Positions 54,875 through 63,939 of a stretch of 64,000 nucleotides of DNA are shown here, piece by piece. The stretch comes from Rhodoblastus sp963828185 (GTDB taxonomy: Bacteria; Pseudomonadota; Alphaproteobacteria; Rhizobiales; Beijerinckiaceae). The stretch spans positions 408,118-472,117 of the forward strand of contig CAWHDV010000001.1 in the NCBI GenBank assembly GCA_963828185.1, given 5' to 3'. Made by a program: the position numbers and the translations under genes. Each line of letters starts with the position of its first letter. The stretch's first letter is position 1. The notes under the pieces were generated by a model. The model had not been told where the DNA came from. It worked only from the letters and a program-made list of their open reading frames with translations, and ran no database searches.

Positions 54875-56554
54875 TTATCCCCACATATGGCCAAAATGGT
54901 GGTGCGAAGTATCAACCATCTGGTCGTGGTGGTGCGAATCGCTGGTCGTTCCCGTTCCGCTGCTGGAGCTCGAGCTGGAGCTAGAGCTGCTGCTGGTCGT
55001 GCTGGTGGCGCTGGCGACCGCTTGCTGCGCCGTCGCGGCGTCGGCGATGGCGGTCGCGGTCACCGACGCCGTCGCCGCTACGCCGTTCGGCGTCGTGGCG
55101 CCGGCGACCGTGGCATTGGGGTTGGGCGCATCGACGCCGTTGACCGTCAACAATTCGCTATTGAACGTGCCGCCGCCCAGCGGATTATTGTTGCCGCTCA
55201 CGTCGGCCGCGTCGGCGACAAAGCCCTGCGCGGCGGCCTGGGCCTGGCCCACATTGCCTTGCTGCAGCGACGCGATGGCGGCGGAAGAATCCGCCTCGAG
55301 CGTTCCATTCACCAGCTCATTGTCGAAGCGGGCGGCGAAAAGGCCACCCTCCGACGTCGAGAAGTTCGATCCGTACTGCTGATAGGCCTGGATGTCCCCG
55401 ATAAGCGTCTGCGTGGCAGAGACGATCGCCGCGTTATGGCTCATGAGGCCCCCCTGCTGGGCAAGGGAGACGGTCTCCGCGCCCAGCACATTGGCCTCGG
55501 TGATGAAATTGGCCCAGAAGCTGGTCTCGGCGGCGGTGGTGTCCTGGTAATGGTTGATCGTGCCGGTCAGATAGGACGGCAGTTCACCGAAACCGCTCGC
55601 CGCGGTGGGCGTCCCGTGGCCGCCCGCCGCCGCGTTCAGGCTAGTGTCGTTCTGGACGATGTCGATCATGTCGAGGAGGTTGTCGTTGGTTTCGCGCGCC
55701 GCCCGGTTCGGGTCGGTCGCGTAGAGGCCGTCGACGGTGTTGATCTGTAGCGTGAGTTCATTCTCGACCGTTTGCAGGTGGATGGTGGTGAGCGCCGCCT
55801 GCTGCGCGGTCTCGCCGGATTCGATGCTGGCAAGCGAGGTCGGGCTGTTGAGGATGTTCTGCACGCCGGTCGTGACGGCCTGCATGTCGACGCCGAATTC
55901 GCCGAGATTCGAACTGTTCAACCCGCCGACCGCCAGATCGGCGGCGGCGTTGTAGACCGTGCCGATCTGCGCCAGCGTCGCGCCGTTTGCCGCAGCCGCA
56001 GCGACCGAGCCCGCGTCGTCCGCGCCCGTTGGAAGCGCCTGGAAACCGACTTCGCTGGGGTTGCCGGTTCCGCCCATGTAGGTGATATTGTCGATGGCGT
56101 GGGCGAGATGGTGATCGCCCTGAATCTCACTGATGATCGATGTCTGCAGTGTGTGGATGGCGGTTTGCGCCGTCGTCGCGGCGGTCGAATTGCCGACCGA
56201 AAGCGGCGCGTCGGCAAGCAGCGTCTGCAGTTGGCCTTCGACCTGGGTCAGCACTTGCGTGTCGTGGTTGCTCAGGTTGAAAGTGTGGCCGCCGACCGTC
56301 ACCGAGCCCGGCGTGGCGAGCATGCCCGTAATGTCGTTCAGCACGGCCTGGATGTCGCTCGTGTACATGCCAAGATAGGGCGCCTGGCTGTGGGTGTTGG
56401 CCTGATCCCACAGGCCGCCGTCGAGCAGGCGCGTGGCGTCGTTGAATACGGCCCCGGCCTGCACGAGGTCCGTCGATGTCGCCAGCGCGGCGGTGCGCTG
56501 GGTGAGGGTCGACGTGCCGTTCGCCAGCGCGGTCGCATTGAAAGTCGTCGTCAT
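54875..56554 (-). CDS. Large Lys- and Cys-free protein with Ser/His-rich tail, candidate type I secretion substrate
   Basis: A 559-residue protein starting MTTTFNATALANGTSTLTQ, with no N-terminal signal peptide. I count no lysine and no cysteine. Ala, Thr, Asn, Gln and Ser dominate and the charge is acidic, as in proteins exported unfolded by type I systems. The tail has 13 or so serines in a row, then DSHHHDQMVDTSHHHFGHMWG (residues 539-559), which looks metal-binding. No RTX nonapeptides are seen. AAGGAG precedes the ATG. Type I ABC/HlyD pairs lie on both sides. I do not recognise a family. Confidence 0.8.
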   Translation of the reverse strand: MTTTFNATALANGTSTLTQRTAALATSTDLVQAGAVFNDATRLLDGGLWDQANTHSQAPYLGMYTSDIQAVLNDITGMLATPGSVTVGGHTFNLSNHDTQVLTQVEGQLQTLLADAPLSVGNSTAATTAQTAIHTLQTSIISEIQGDHHLAHAIDNITYMGGTGNPSEVGFQALPTGADDAGSVAAAAANGATLAQIGTVYNAAADLAVGGLNSSNLGEFGVDMQAVTTGVQNILNSPTSLASIESGETAQQAALTTIHLQTVENELTLQINTVDGLYATDPNRAARETNDNLLDMIDIVQNDTSLNAAAGGHGTPTAASGFGELPSYLTGTINHYQDTTAAETSFWANFITEANVLGAETVSLAQQGGLMSHNAAIVSATQTLIGDIQAYQQYGSNFSTSEGGLFAARFDNELVNGTLEADSSAAIASLQQGNVGQAQAAAQGFVADAADVSGNNNPLGGGTFNSELLTVNGVDAPNPNATVAGATTPNGVAATASVTATAIADAATAQQAVASATSTTSSSSSSSSSSSSGTGTTSDSHHHDQMVDTSHHHFGHMWG

Positions 56555-57133
56555 TCTAGTTGCTCCTTGTGACGCCGTGGTCGTTCTCGATCACGCCTGT
56601 ACTCGCTCAAGCCCATGGCCGGCGCCCGTCCTGCTGACGCCATGACAATCTGGTCGTTTCCGACAGCTTTCGGTGAGCGGTGATGTATGGCGCATAGTTT
56701 AAAGCTAAAACGTAGGAGGTACATGGCGCATAAGAGGTATTACGCTAACGTAAGCCTTGCATGCGCCGCTGACACGAACTTCTACGTCTTTATGCCTCAG
56801 CTATTGACCATAAGTCGCTCTCACCGCGTGTGTTTCCGTCGCTGCCGCCGGGCGCGCGTCCGTTCGGACTACGCCCTGGGCAACCGCTATCTTCACGCCA
56901 AATCCGCCGAAAACACGGCAAATAACGACCGAAACCGAACCAAAATCTGGCGATTGCATGATGCCGGCGCGCGGATTCGCATCGATCCCTCGGCAAACAA
57001 CAATTTGAAGCTTGGACATAGCCGCAAAGCTTTGACCTAATGTTGCCCCGTTTGTGCTCGAATAATGGCGCCGTTCCCATGCAATAGAGCGCACGAAGGC
57101 GAAACCGGGTTTCGCCGCCAGCCGAGGGCGTCA
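56555..57133. other. Divergent promoter region with 10-bp direct repeat
   Basis: This A+T-richer stretch separates the secreted protein gene from the PrtD-type gene. ATGGCGCATA occurs twice (56687-56696 and 56723-56732). An open frame from ATG 56723 to 57040, with GGAGG upstream, would code 105 basic residues but does not look like a known protein; I leave it as uncertain. Confidence 0.4.
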
Positions 57134-58870
57134 ATGTTCGAAACCGAAACTGTGGATCCGGTATCCGCCGGCCTGCGCGCCAGCGCTCGGCGGCTGGGCG
57201 GCGTCGCCGTGTTCAGCGGGGCGGTCAACCTCCTGACCCTCTCGGGTTCGATCTACATGCTGCAGGTCTATGACCGGGTCATACCCAGCCGCAGCGTCGG
57301 AACGCTGGTCGGCCTCTCGCTGATCATCCTCGTCGCCTATGCCTTGCAGGGCTATCTCGACGCGCTGCGCATGCGCATGCTGGTGCGCATTGGCGCGCTG
57401 TTCGACGCCAGCCTGCAGGAGCCGATCCATCTCGCGCTGGCGACCTTGCCCCTGAAGGGCGTGCGGCCGATCGTCACCCAGCAGCCCTTGCGCGACCTCG
57501 ACCAGATCCGCGCCTTTCTCTCGGGCATGGGCCCCACCGCCTTTCTCGACATGCCGTGGATTCCCATCTTCCTGATCGCGCTGTTCATCTTTCATCCGGC
57601 GATCGGCGTCGCCGCCACGCTCGGCGCGCTGTCGATCATCGCCATGACGCTGATCACCGAACGGCAGACCCAGGCGCCGGCGAAAATGGCGATGGAGCGC
57701 AGCGCCCAGCGGCAAATTCTCGCCGACGCCACCCGCCACAACGCCGACGTGGTCCGCGCGCTCGGAATGACCCGCCGTTTCACCGCGCGCTGGTCCGGCG
57801 CCAACGAGCGTTTCTTGCAGGAAAACATCCGCGCCATGGACATCCAGGCCAATATGGGCGCGAGCGCGAAAGTGCTGCGCTTCGTGCTGCAATCGGGCAT
57901 TCTCGGCCTCGGAGCCTATCTCGTCCTCATCCAGCAGGCGTCCGGCGGCATCATGATCGCCTCGTCCATCATGATGGGCCGCGCGCTGGCGCCGATCGAG
58001 GTGGCGCTCGGAACCTGGAAGCAGCTCGTCGCGGCGCGCCAGGGCGTTGTCCGCCTGCGCGAAATCCTGAAGGTCTCGGCGGCGCCGGCCGCAAGCCACG
58101 TGCAATTGCCGCGCCCGCGCGGCGAACTGACGGTCGAGGATCTGTCCGTCCACGCGCCGGGGTCCAATCGCCCCATCGTGCTGGGCGCGTCCTTCTCGCT
58201 CAAGGCCGGCGCGGGCATGGCGCTGGTCGGCCCCAGCGCCTCGGGCAAGTCCACGCTGGCCAAGGCGCTGGTGGGGCTGTGGCAGGCGGAAAAGGGCGTG
58301 GTTCGGCTCGACGGCGCCTCGCTCGACCAATGGGAGCATGACGATCTCGGCCGGCATCTCGGCTACCTGCCGCAGGATGTCGCCTTGTTTGACGGAACGG
58401 TCGCCGAAAACATCGCGCGTTTTGACGAGAACGCGACGTCCGAGGCGATCATCGATGCGGCTGTCGTCGCCGGCGCGCATGAAATGATCCTGCGGCTGCC
58501 CGATGGCTATGCGACGCGCATCGGCGAGGACGGCGCCTCGCTCTCGGCCGGCCAGCGTCAGCGCGTCGGCCTCGCCCGCGCCATTTACGGCGATCCTTTC
58601 CTCGTCGTGCTGGATGAGCCCAACGCCAATCTCGACGCTGCGGGCGAGGCGGCGCTGACCGGCGCGATCAGCGCCTTGCGCGCGCGCAACTGCATCGTCG
58701 TCGTCATTTCGCATCGGCCCAACGCGCTGGCCGCGCTCGACACGGCCATGGTCCTCGTCGATGGTCGCATCCGGGCCTTCGGTCCGCGCGACGCGGTGTT
58801 CAATTCGGTCGCGCGGGCGGCAGCGGCGACGCCCGGAGCCGGCGTCGTTCAGCAAAGGGGCGCGGCATGA
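57134..58870 (+). CDS. Type I secretion ABC transporter (PrtD type)
   Basis: A 578-residue exporter of the PrtD/AprD family without C39 domain. Membrane segments begin at FSGAVNLLTLSGSIYMLQVYDRVIPSRS, a PrtD hallmark. The ATPase domain has Walker A VGPSASGKST, signature LSAGQRQRVGLARAI and Walker B LVVLDEPNANLD. The ATG at 57134 is chosen over 57065. It overlaps the adaptor gene by ATGA. Its likely load is the divergent 559-residue protein; that is inference from position. Confidence 0.94.
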   Translation: MFETETVDPVSAGLRASARRLGGVAVFSGAVNLLTLSGSIYMLQVYDRVIPSRSVGTLVGLSLIILVAYALQGYLDALRMRMLVRIGALFDASLQEPIHLALATLPLKGVRPIVTQQPLRDLDQIRAFLSGMGPTAFLDMPWIPIFLIALFIFHPAIGVAATLGALSIIAMTLITERQTQAPAKMAMERSAQRQILADATRHNADVVRALGMTRRFTARWSGANERFLQENIRAMDIQANMGASAKVLRFVLQSGILGLGAYLVLIQQASGGIMIASSIMMGRALAPIEVALGTWKQLVAARQGVVRLREILKVSAAPAASHVQLPRPRGELTVEDLSVHAPGSNRPIVLGASFSLKAGAGMALVGPSASGKSTLAKALVGLWQAEKGVVRLDGASLDQWEHDDLGRHLGYLPQDVALFDGTVAENIARFDENATSEAIIDAAVVAGAHEMILRLPDGYATRIGEDGASLSAGQRQRVGLARAIYGDPFLVVLDEPNANLDAAGEAALTGAISALRARNCIVVVISHRPNALAALDTAMVLVDGRIRAFGPRDAVFNSVARAAAATPGAGVVQQRGAA

Positions 58871-60399
58871 GCATCGAATTGCACCGTGAACTTGCCCGTC
58901 CGATTCCGCTGCCGCCGCCGCCCGACATGGTCCGGCGGAAGCGTCCGGAGGCGCCGCAGGGAAAGCCACAAGGGAAGCCCGCGGGAAAATCCCCAGGAAC
59001 CCCCCCAGGAAAGCGCCAAGGCGCCGGCGCGCTGCATGCCATCGTTCGGATCGCGCGGCTGCTGATCGCCCGCCCCGAGCCGGCGCCGACCGACGCCTGC
59101 CTAACGGCGCGGCTGGGCATGTCCTGCGAGGCGGAACTGCGTTCGGGACTGCGCGTCGTGCTCGTCGCCGTGGCGGTCGTCGGCGTATGGGGCGGCCTGG
59201 CGCCGCTGTCGGGCGCCGTCGTCCTGCCGGGGGCGCTGGTGTCCGAATCGAGCGTGAAGAAAGTCCAGCACCTGACCGGCGGCGTCATCGCCAAAATCGC
59301 CGCGCAGGATGGGGATCTCGTGCATGCCGGCGATCTGCTGGTGCGCCTCGACGACACCTCGGTGCGCGCCAGCCGCCAGGTGGTGGTCGGCCAGCTCGAC
59401 GCCGCTCGCGCCCGCATCACGCGGCTCGTCGCCGAACGCGACGCCGCGCCGGCGATGGCGGTCCCCGAAAAGCTGGCCGCGCGCATGAATGACAAGGACG
59501 TCGCGGCGATCGTCGCCGCGGAACGATCGCTGTTCACGGCGCGCCGCGTCTCGCGCGCCAGCCAGAAAGAGCTTTTGACCGGGCGCATCGGCCAGCTCGG
59601 CGAGGAAATACAGGGCATTGACGCGCAGATGAAATCGCAGGCGTCGCAGCTTTCCTTGATCGCCAGCGAAGAAAAAGGCGTGCAGTCGCTCTACCAGAAA
59701 AACCTCGTGCCGCTCGCCCGGCTGACCGCGTTGCAGCGCGAGGGGGCCCGGCTCGAGGGCGCGCAGGGACAGCTTGTCGCCTCCGCCGCCGAGACGCGCT
59801 CCAAGGTCGACGAGGCGAAACTGCAGGTGGCGCGGCTCGACCAGGATTTCCGCGCCGAGGTGATGAAGGATTTGCGCGAGGCGCAGGACAAGGAGGCCGA
59901 ACTGGTCGAGCGCGACGTGGCGGCGGAGGACCAGCTCAACCGCATCGACATTCGCGCCCCGGTTTCCGGCAAGGTGCATCAACTCGCCGTCCACACGGTC
60001 GGCGGCGTCGTCTCGCCCGGCGAAGTGCTGATGGAGATCGTGCCGGAGAAGGACGAATTGCAGGTCGAGGCGCATCTGCGGCCGCAGGACATCGATCAGG
60101 CGCGTATCGGCCAGGCGACGCAGGTGCGCTTCCCGGCCTTCAACCAGCGCACGACGCCGGCGCTCGCAGGCAAGGTCACGTTCATTTCGCCGGACACGAC
60201 CCAGGATCCGAAGGGCGGCGCACCGTTCTACCGGGTGAGGGTTTCGCTTGCGCGCGACGAGATCGGTCGCCTCGGCGGCTTGCAGCTCGTGGCGGGCATG
60301 CCGGCCGAGGTTTTCCTGCAGACCGGCAGCCGCACCATGCTGAGCTACCTGTTCAAGCCGATCCGCGACCAGATGTCGCGCGTGTTCCGCGAGCGCTGA
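58867..60399 (+). CDS. Type I secretion membrane fusion protein (PrtE/HlyD type)
   Basis: A 510-residue adaptor. The cytoplasmic N-terminus has GKP-type repeats (residues 31-52) coded by degenerate 12-bp units. A membrane helix (VVLVAVAVVGVWGGLAPLSG) is followed by the lipoyl half KVQHLTGGVIAKIAAQDGD, coiled coil at about 200-370 and RIDIRAPVSGKVHQLAVHTVGG. It ends in LSYLFKPIRDQMSRVFRER, as HlyD/PrtE proteins do. Confidence 0.94.
   Translation: MSIELHRELARPIPLPPPPDMVRRKRPEAPQGKPQGKPAGKSPGTPPGKRQGAGALHAIVRIARLLIARPEPAPTDACLTARLGMSCEAELRSGLRVVLVAVAVVGVWGGLAPLSGAVVLPGALVSESSVKKVQHLTGGVIAKIAAQDGDLVHAGDLLVRLDDTSVRASRQVVVGQLDAARARITRLVAERDAAPAMAVPEKLAARMNDKDVAAIVAAERSLFTARRVSRASQKELLTGRIGQLGEEIQGIDAQMKSQASQLSLIASEEKGVQSLYQKNLVPLARLTALQREGARLEGAQGQLVASAAETRSKVDEAKLQVARLDQDFRAEVMKDLREAQDKEAELVERDVAAEDQLNRIDIRAPVSGKVHQLAVHTVGGVVSPGEVLMEIVPEKDELQVEAHLRPQDIDQARIGQATQVRFPAFNQRTTPALAGKVTFISPDTTQDPKGGAPFYRVRVSLARDEIGRLGGLQLVAGMPAEVFLQTGSRTMLSYLFKPIRDQMSRVFRER
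58957..59016. repeat. Degenerate 12-bp coding repeat, 5 copies, in PrtE-type gene
   Basis: Units such as CAGGGAAAGCCA and CAAGGGAAGCCC run at 12-bp steps and code QGKP, QGKP, AGKS, PGTP, PGKR. Copies have drifted more than in the other minisatellites of the window. Confidence 0.8.
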
Positions 60400-60796
60400 C
60401 GCCGCCCCGCCTTTCGGGACGGCGAGGCGGCGTTCGGTTGAGCAGGGCGGTCGGCGGGATGACCTCTTCCGCCGCCGGCTGCCCGGTCGGGCCGGCGATC
60501 TGCGGCCTCGAACAAGGCCTCTTGATCTGCAAGCGCAAGGCCGGCCTCGGCGGCGGCGCGCCTTCTGTCCGATATTTTCGTCCAGGCGAAAGACCGGCCG
60601 AAGGCGTGGTCGCCGCGAACGACAGCTTTCACTGTCCAAGTCCGCCGCAGCCGCCGACTTAGATTAAATCTAAAAAGCACGGGATCGTTTGCGCGCCCGC
60701 GGCCTTTGCCGTTTACCATTGGTCCTGGCTCCCAATCCATCGGAAGCCAGGCCGTCATCGGCGACTCCCGATGAGGCCAACGACGGGGGCGCAATC
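60400..60796. other. Intergenic region before the ftr operon
   Basis: Some 400 bp without a supported gene. A GC-rich inverted repeat (ACGCCGCC at 60399, GGCGGCGT at 60426) follows the adaptor stop and may be a terminator. The right part has the Irr-like palindrome and a 7-bp stem (CCTGGCT 60724, AGCCAGG 60745) in the presumed leader. Confidence 0.5.
60659..60673. promoter_or_regulatory. Irr/ICE-like palindrome upstream of ftrA
   Basis: TTAGATT-A-AATCTAA is a perfect 7-bp inverted repeat, AT-rich in GC-rich surroundings, 124 bp before the ftrA ATG. It is close to the iron control element bound by Irr (TTTAGAA/TTCTAAA-type arms). Control of the iron importer by Irr is therefore likely but not shown. 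Confidence 0.55.
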
Positions 60797-61345
60797 ATGA
60801 CATTTTTACTCAAACAAACCTGTTTTGCCGCTGCTCTGCTTTTGGGCGCCGGCGCCGGCGCTTGGGCCAAGGAGACCCCGGTCGGCAAGCCCCTATCCGT
60901 CTCGGGCATGGACATTGGCGCGGTCTATCTCCAGCCGATCGAAATGGAGCCGGCGGGCATGATGCGCGACGCCAAGGATTCGGACGTGCATCTCGAGGCC
61001 GACATCCACGCCGCCAAGGACAATCCCAACGGTTTTGCGCGCGGCGACTGGATTCCTTACCTTGTCGTCACCTACAAATTGACCAGGGAAGGCGACAAGG
61101 AGACCCGCTCCGGCGATTTCATGCCGATGGTGGCCGACGACGGCCCGCATTACGGCGACAACGTCAAGATGATGGGGGCCGGACGTTACAAGCTGACGCT
61201 GCATGTTTCGCCGCCGGGCTCGGACCCGCATAGCCATTTCGGCCGCCATGTCGACAAGGAGACGGGCGTCGGCCCGTGGTTCAAGCCTTTCGACGCCGAA
61301 TTCGAATTCACTTACGCCGGCACGGGCAAGAAAGGCGCTTATTGA
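60797..61345 (+). CDS. ftrA: Periplasmic iron-binding protein, P19/FtrA type
   Basis: A 182-residue exported protein with signal peptide MTFLLKQTCFAAALLLGAGA (cut near AWA-KETP). The P19/Tp34 fold is marked by YLQPIEMEP, HLEADIHAAKDNPNGFARGDWIPYL (metal Glu/His), MVADDGPHYGDNV and PHSHFGRHVDKETGV. P19 proteins bind Cu and Fe and feed ferrous iron to Ftr1 permeases. It heads the ftrABCD operon. The ATG at 60797 follows a GGGGGC stretch. Confidence 0.92.
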   Translation: MTFLLKQTCFAAALLLGAGAGAWAKETPVGKPLSVSGMDIGAVYLQPIEMEPAGMMRDAKDSDVHLEADIHAAKDNPNGFARGDWIPYLVVTYKLTREGDKETRSGDFMPMVADDGPHYGDNVKMMGAGRYKLTLHVSPPGSDPHSHFGRHVDKETGVGPWFKPFDAEFEFTYAGTGKKGAY

Positions 61346-61346
61346 C

Positions 61347-61691
61347 ATGGCTGTCGCGCTGCTCCGCCTGACTGCATCAGCGTTGTTCGCGACGGCCCTC
61401 GCCTGCGGCGCGCGCGCCGCAGGCGGCGAGGCCACGTTCCACATCGAGTTCAATGACGGCCGCGTCACGCCGCGGCGCCTTGAAGTGCCCGCCAATCGGC
61501 GTCTCGTGCTGGAACTCGTCAACAAGGGCAAAAGCCCGGCCGAATTCGAAAGCCACGAATTGCGCAAGGAGAAAGTGCTCGCGCCGGATTCGAACTCGGT
61601 GCTGGTGATCCATGAGCTCGATCCCGGCGAATACGACTTCTTCGACGATTTCCATCCCGGCGCGCCGCCCGCCGTCCTCGTCGCCAAATAG
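61347..61691 (+). CDS. ftrB: Periplasmic cupredoxin-like protein, FtrB type
   Basis: A 114-residue exported protein: a signal peptide ending ARAAGG, then a cupredoxin-like domain with FHIEFNDGRVTPRRLEVPAN, NKGKSPAEFESHELRKEKV and EYDFFDDFHPGA. It lies 1 bp after the ftrA stop. FtrB is thought to oxidise ferrous iron before transport by the permease. Confidence 0.88.
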   Translation: MAVALLRLTASALFATALACGARAAGGEATFHIEFNDGRVTPRRLEVPANRRLVLELVNKGKSPAEFESHELRKEKVLAPDSNSVLVIHELDPGEYDFFDDFHPGAPPAVLVAK

Positions 61692-61702
61692 GAGCAACGC
61701 GC

Positions 61703-62536
61703 GTGGGACCCCTCGGCAATGTCGTCTTCATCGTCTGGCGCGAGAGCATCGAAGCGCTGCTCGTCATCGGCATCTTGCAGGCCTGGCTCGGCCGCCAGGG
61801 CGAGGACGGCAGGACGCGCGGCCGCGCCTTCCTCTGGGCCGGCGTCGGCGCGGGCCTTTTGGCCGCCGCCCTGTTGGGGACGGCGCTGCTCAGGTTCGGC
61901 GATGCGCTCGACGACGACCACCAGCAGATGTTCCAGACCGTGCTGATGCTCCTGGCCGCCGGCCTGATCGTCCAGATGGTGTTCTGGATGCGCCGCCACG
62001 GCCGCACGTTGAAGCGCGAACTCGAAACCGCGCTGCAAAAGGCGGCGGACAATTCCAACTGGTGGGGCGTCTTCACCCTGGCCGCCATCGCGGTTGCGCG
62101 CGAGGGCTGCGAAACCGTGGTCTTTCTCGCCGGGACGCTCGCCGCCGCGCGCGACGGCGCCATGCTGCAGACCAGCGCCGCCGCCGCGGGAGGCCTGATG
62201 CTCGCCATCGCCACCTACGCCCTTTTGCAGTTCGGCAGCCGCATCCTGTCGTGGCGGCTGTTCTTCCGCCTGACGGAAGTCATGCTGCTGCTGCTCGCAG
62301 GCGCCTTGTTGCTGACCGCCGCCGATAACCTGACCGCGCTCGGCCTGCTGCCGCGCCTGTCAGGAAGGCTTTGGGACGCCTCGCATCTGCTCGGCGACGG
62401 CGGCGCCGTCGGCGGGCTCGTGGCTTCGCTGACCGGCTGGCGGGCGCGGCCCGATCTCACGGAAATCCTGGTTCTTGCCTCCTACTGGGGAACGATGGCA
62501 TGGGCGCTGTTTCGACCGCAGACGACGTCGCGGTGA
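61703..62536 (+). CDS. ftrC: FTR1-family iron permease, FtrC type
   Basis: A 277-residue membrane protein with seven or so helices and the two REXXE iron motifs, RESIEALL near the N-terminus and REGCETVVF around residue 134. It starts at a GTG (61703) with AGGAG upstream. It overlaps ftrD by 37 bp. Confidence 0.93.
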   Translation: MGPLGNVVFIVWRESIEALLVIGILQAWLGRQGEDGRTRGRAFLWAGVGAGLLAAALLGTALLRFGDALDDDHQQMFQTVLMLLAAGLIVQMVFWMRRHGRTLKRELETALQKAADNSNWWGVFTLAAIAVAREGCETVVFLAGTLAAARDGAMLQTSAAAAGGLMLAIATYALLQFGSRILSWRLFFRLTEVMLLLLAGALLLTAADNLTALGLLPRLSGRLWDASHLLGDGGAVGGLVASLTGWRARPDLTEILVLASYWGTMAWALFRPQTTSR

Positions 62537-63939
62537 AAGAGGTCAAAACGCGCGCCGGCGGCGTCGACGTCGCGCTGGCGGGGATCGGCGTGTGGCTGCG
62601 CGACCACCAGATGTTCATCCGCCGCCTGCAATGGGGCGTCGTCCTGGCCTATGGCGCCCTGATTGTCGTTCCGGCCGTCCTGCCGCTGCCGCAGAGGGCG
62701 GCGCATGTGTGGAACAACCTCACCCTTTTCGCACAATTCGTATTCTGGGGGCTGTGGTGGCCATTCGTCCTCCTGTCGATGATCCTCGTCGGGCGACTGT
62801 GGTGCGGACTCCTGTGCCCCGAAGGCGCCCTCAGCGAACGGGCGGCGGAAAAAGGGCGCGGCGGCGCCATCCCGCACTGGCTGCAATGGAAGGGCTGGCC
62901 CTTTGTCGCCTTCGTGCTGACGACGGTTTACGGCCAGATGACCAGCGTCTATCAATATCCGCGTCCGGCGTTGGTGGTGCTGGGCGGCTCGACCCTGGCG
63001 GCGATCGTCGTCGGCTATCTGTGGGGCCGCAACAAGCGGGTGTGGTGCCGTTTCCTCTGTCCGGTTTCCGGCGTGTTCAACCTGCTCGCCAAGCTCGCGC
63101 CGTTGCAGTTTCGCGTCGATCGCGAGATCTGGGCCGCGTGGGACAAGCCGCGCGGGGCGCATCCGCAAGGGTTGAATTGCGCGCCGCTCGTGCCGGTGCG
63201 CACCATGCGCGGCGCCGGCGCCTGCCACATGTGCGGCCGTTGCAGCGATTTTCGCGGCGCGGTGGTGCTGGCGCGCCGTTCGCCCAACCATGAAATCGTG
63301 CATGTCGCCGGCGACATGCCGAACGGCTGGCAAAGCGCGCTGATCCTGTTCGGCATGTTCGGCGTCGCCGTCGGCGCCTTCCAGTGGAATTCGTCGTCGA
63401 TCTACGTCGCCATTCGCCAGGCCCTCGCCGACAGATTGGTCGATTGGGGCGCGATCTGGCCGCTGGAGCCGGTGCTGCCGTGGTTTGTCCTGACCAATTA
63501 TCCCGCCGTCAACGACACGATGACGCCGCTCGACGGCTTTGTCCTCCTCGCTTACCTGCTGGGCGTCACGATCGCCGTCGGCGGCGCGATGAGCCTGTGT
63601 CTCGCCCTGGCGACGCGGCTTTGCGGCCGATGGTCATGGCCGCGCTTCCACCACCTGGCGCAGGGGCTGATCCCGCTCGCCGGTTGCGGCGTGTTCCTCG
63701 GCCTGTCCTCGCTCACCGTGACGATGCTTAAAGCGGAAGGCCTCGTTGTGCCTTTCGTGAGTTTTTTGCGCGCGGCCTTGCTGGTCGGGGCCGCGCTGTG
63801 GTCGCTTTGGCTCGGCGCGCGCATCGCCGAAACCAAGACCCTGTCGCGGACAAGATGGCTCTGCGCCACGGCCGCTTTCGCAGCGGCGACGACTGTGGGC
63901 GGCCTTGTCTGTGCGAGCCTGTTCTGGCCGATTCCATAG
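62500..63939 (+). CDS. ftrD: Membrane [4Fe-4S] ferredoxin-like protein, FtrD type
   Basis: A 479-residue polytopic protein with Cys groups in LWCGLLCPEGALSE, VWCRFLCPVSGVFN and GACHMCGRCSDFRG, matching the NapH/FtrD ferredoxin family. Multiple helices continue to the C-terminus. It probably passes electrons produced at FtrB into the membrane. The ATG at 62500 lies inside ftrC in another frame; a longer frame from 62371 is Arg-rich and rejected. Only 61 bp of non-coding DNA follow to the window end. Confidence 0.9.
   Translation: MGAVSTADDVAVKEVKTRAGGVDVALAGIGVWLRDHQMFIRRLQWGVVLAYGALIVVPAVLPLPQRAAHVWNNLTLFAQFVFWGLWWPFVLLSMILVGRLWCGLLCPEGALSERAAEKGRGGAIPHWLQWKGWPFVAFVLTTVYGQMTSVYQYPRPALVVLGGSTLAAIVVGYLWGRNKRVWCRFLCPVSGVFNLLAKLAPLQFRVDREIWAAWDKPRGAHPQGLNCAPLVPVRTMRGAGACHMCGRCSDFRGAVVLARRSPNHEIVHVAGDMPNGWQSALILFGMFGVAVGAFQWNSSSIYVAIRQALADRLVDWGAIWPLEPVLPWFVLTNYPAVNDTMTPLDGFVLLAYLLGVTIAVGGAMSLCLALATRLCGRWSWPRFHHLAQGLIPLAGCGVFLGLSSLTVTMLKAEGLVVPFVSFLRAALLVGAALWSLWLGARIAETKTLSRTRWLCATAAFAAATTVGGLVCASLFWPIP

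Noticed and set aside
56723..57040. A 105-codon frame with GGAGG before ATG between the secreted protein and PrtD-type genes
   Set aside because: Composition is not protein-like, it lies in an AT-rich promoter region and it has no recognisable motif. The ribosome site alone is not enough.
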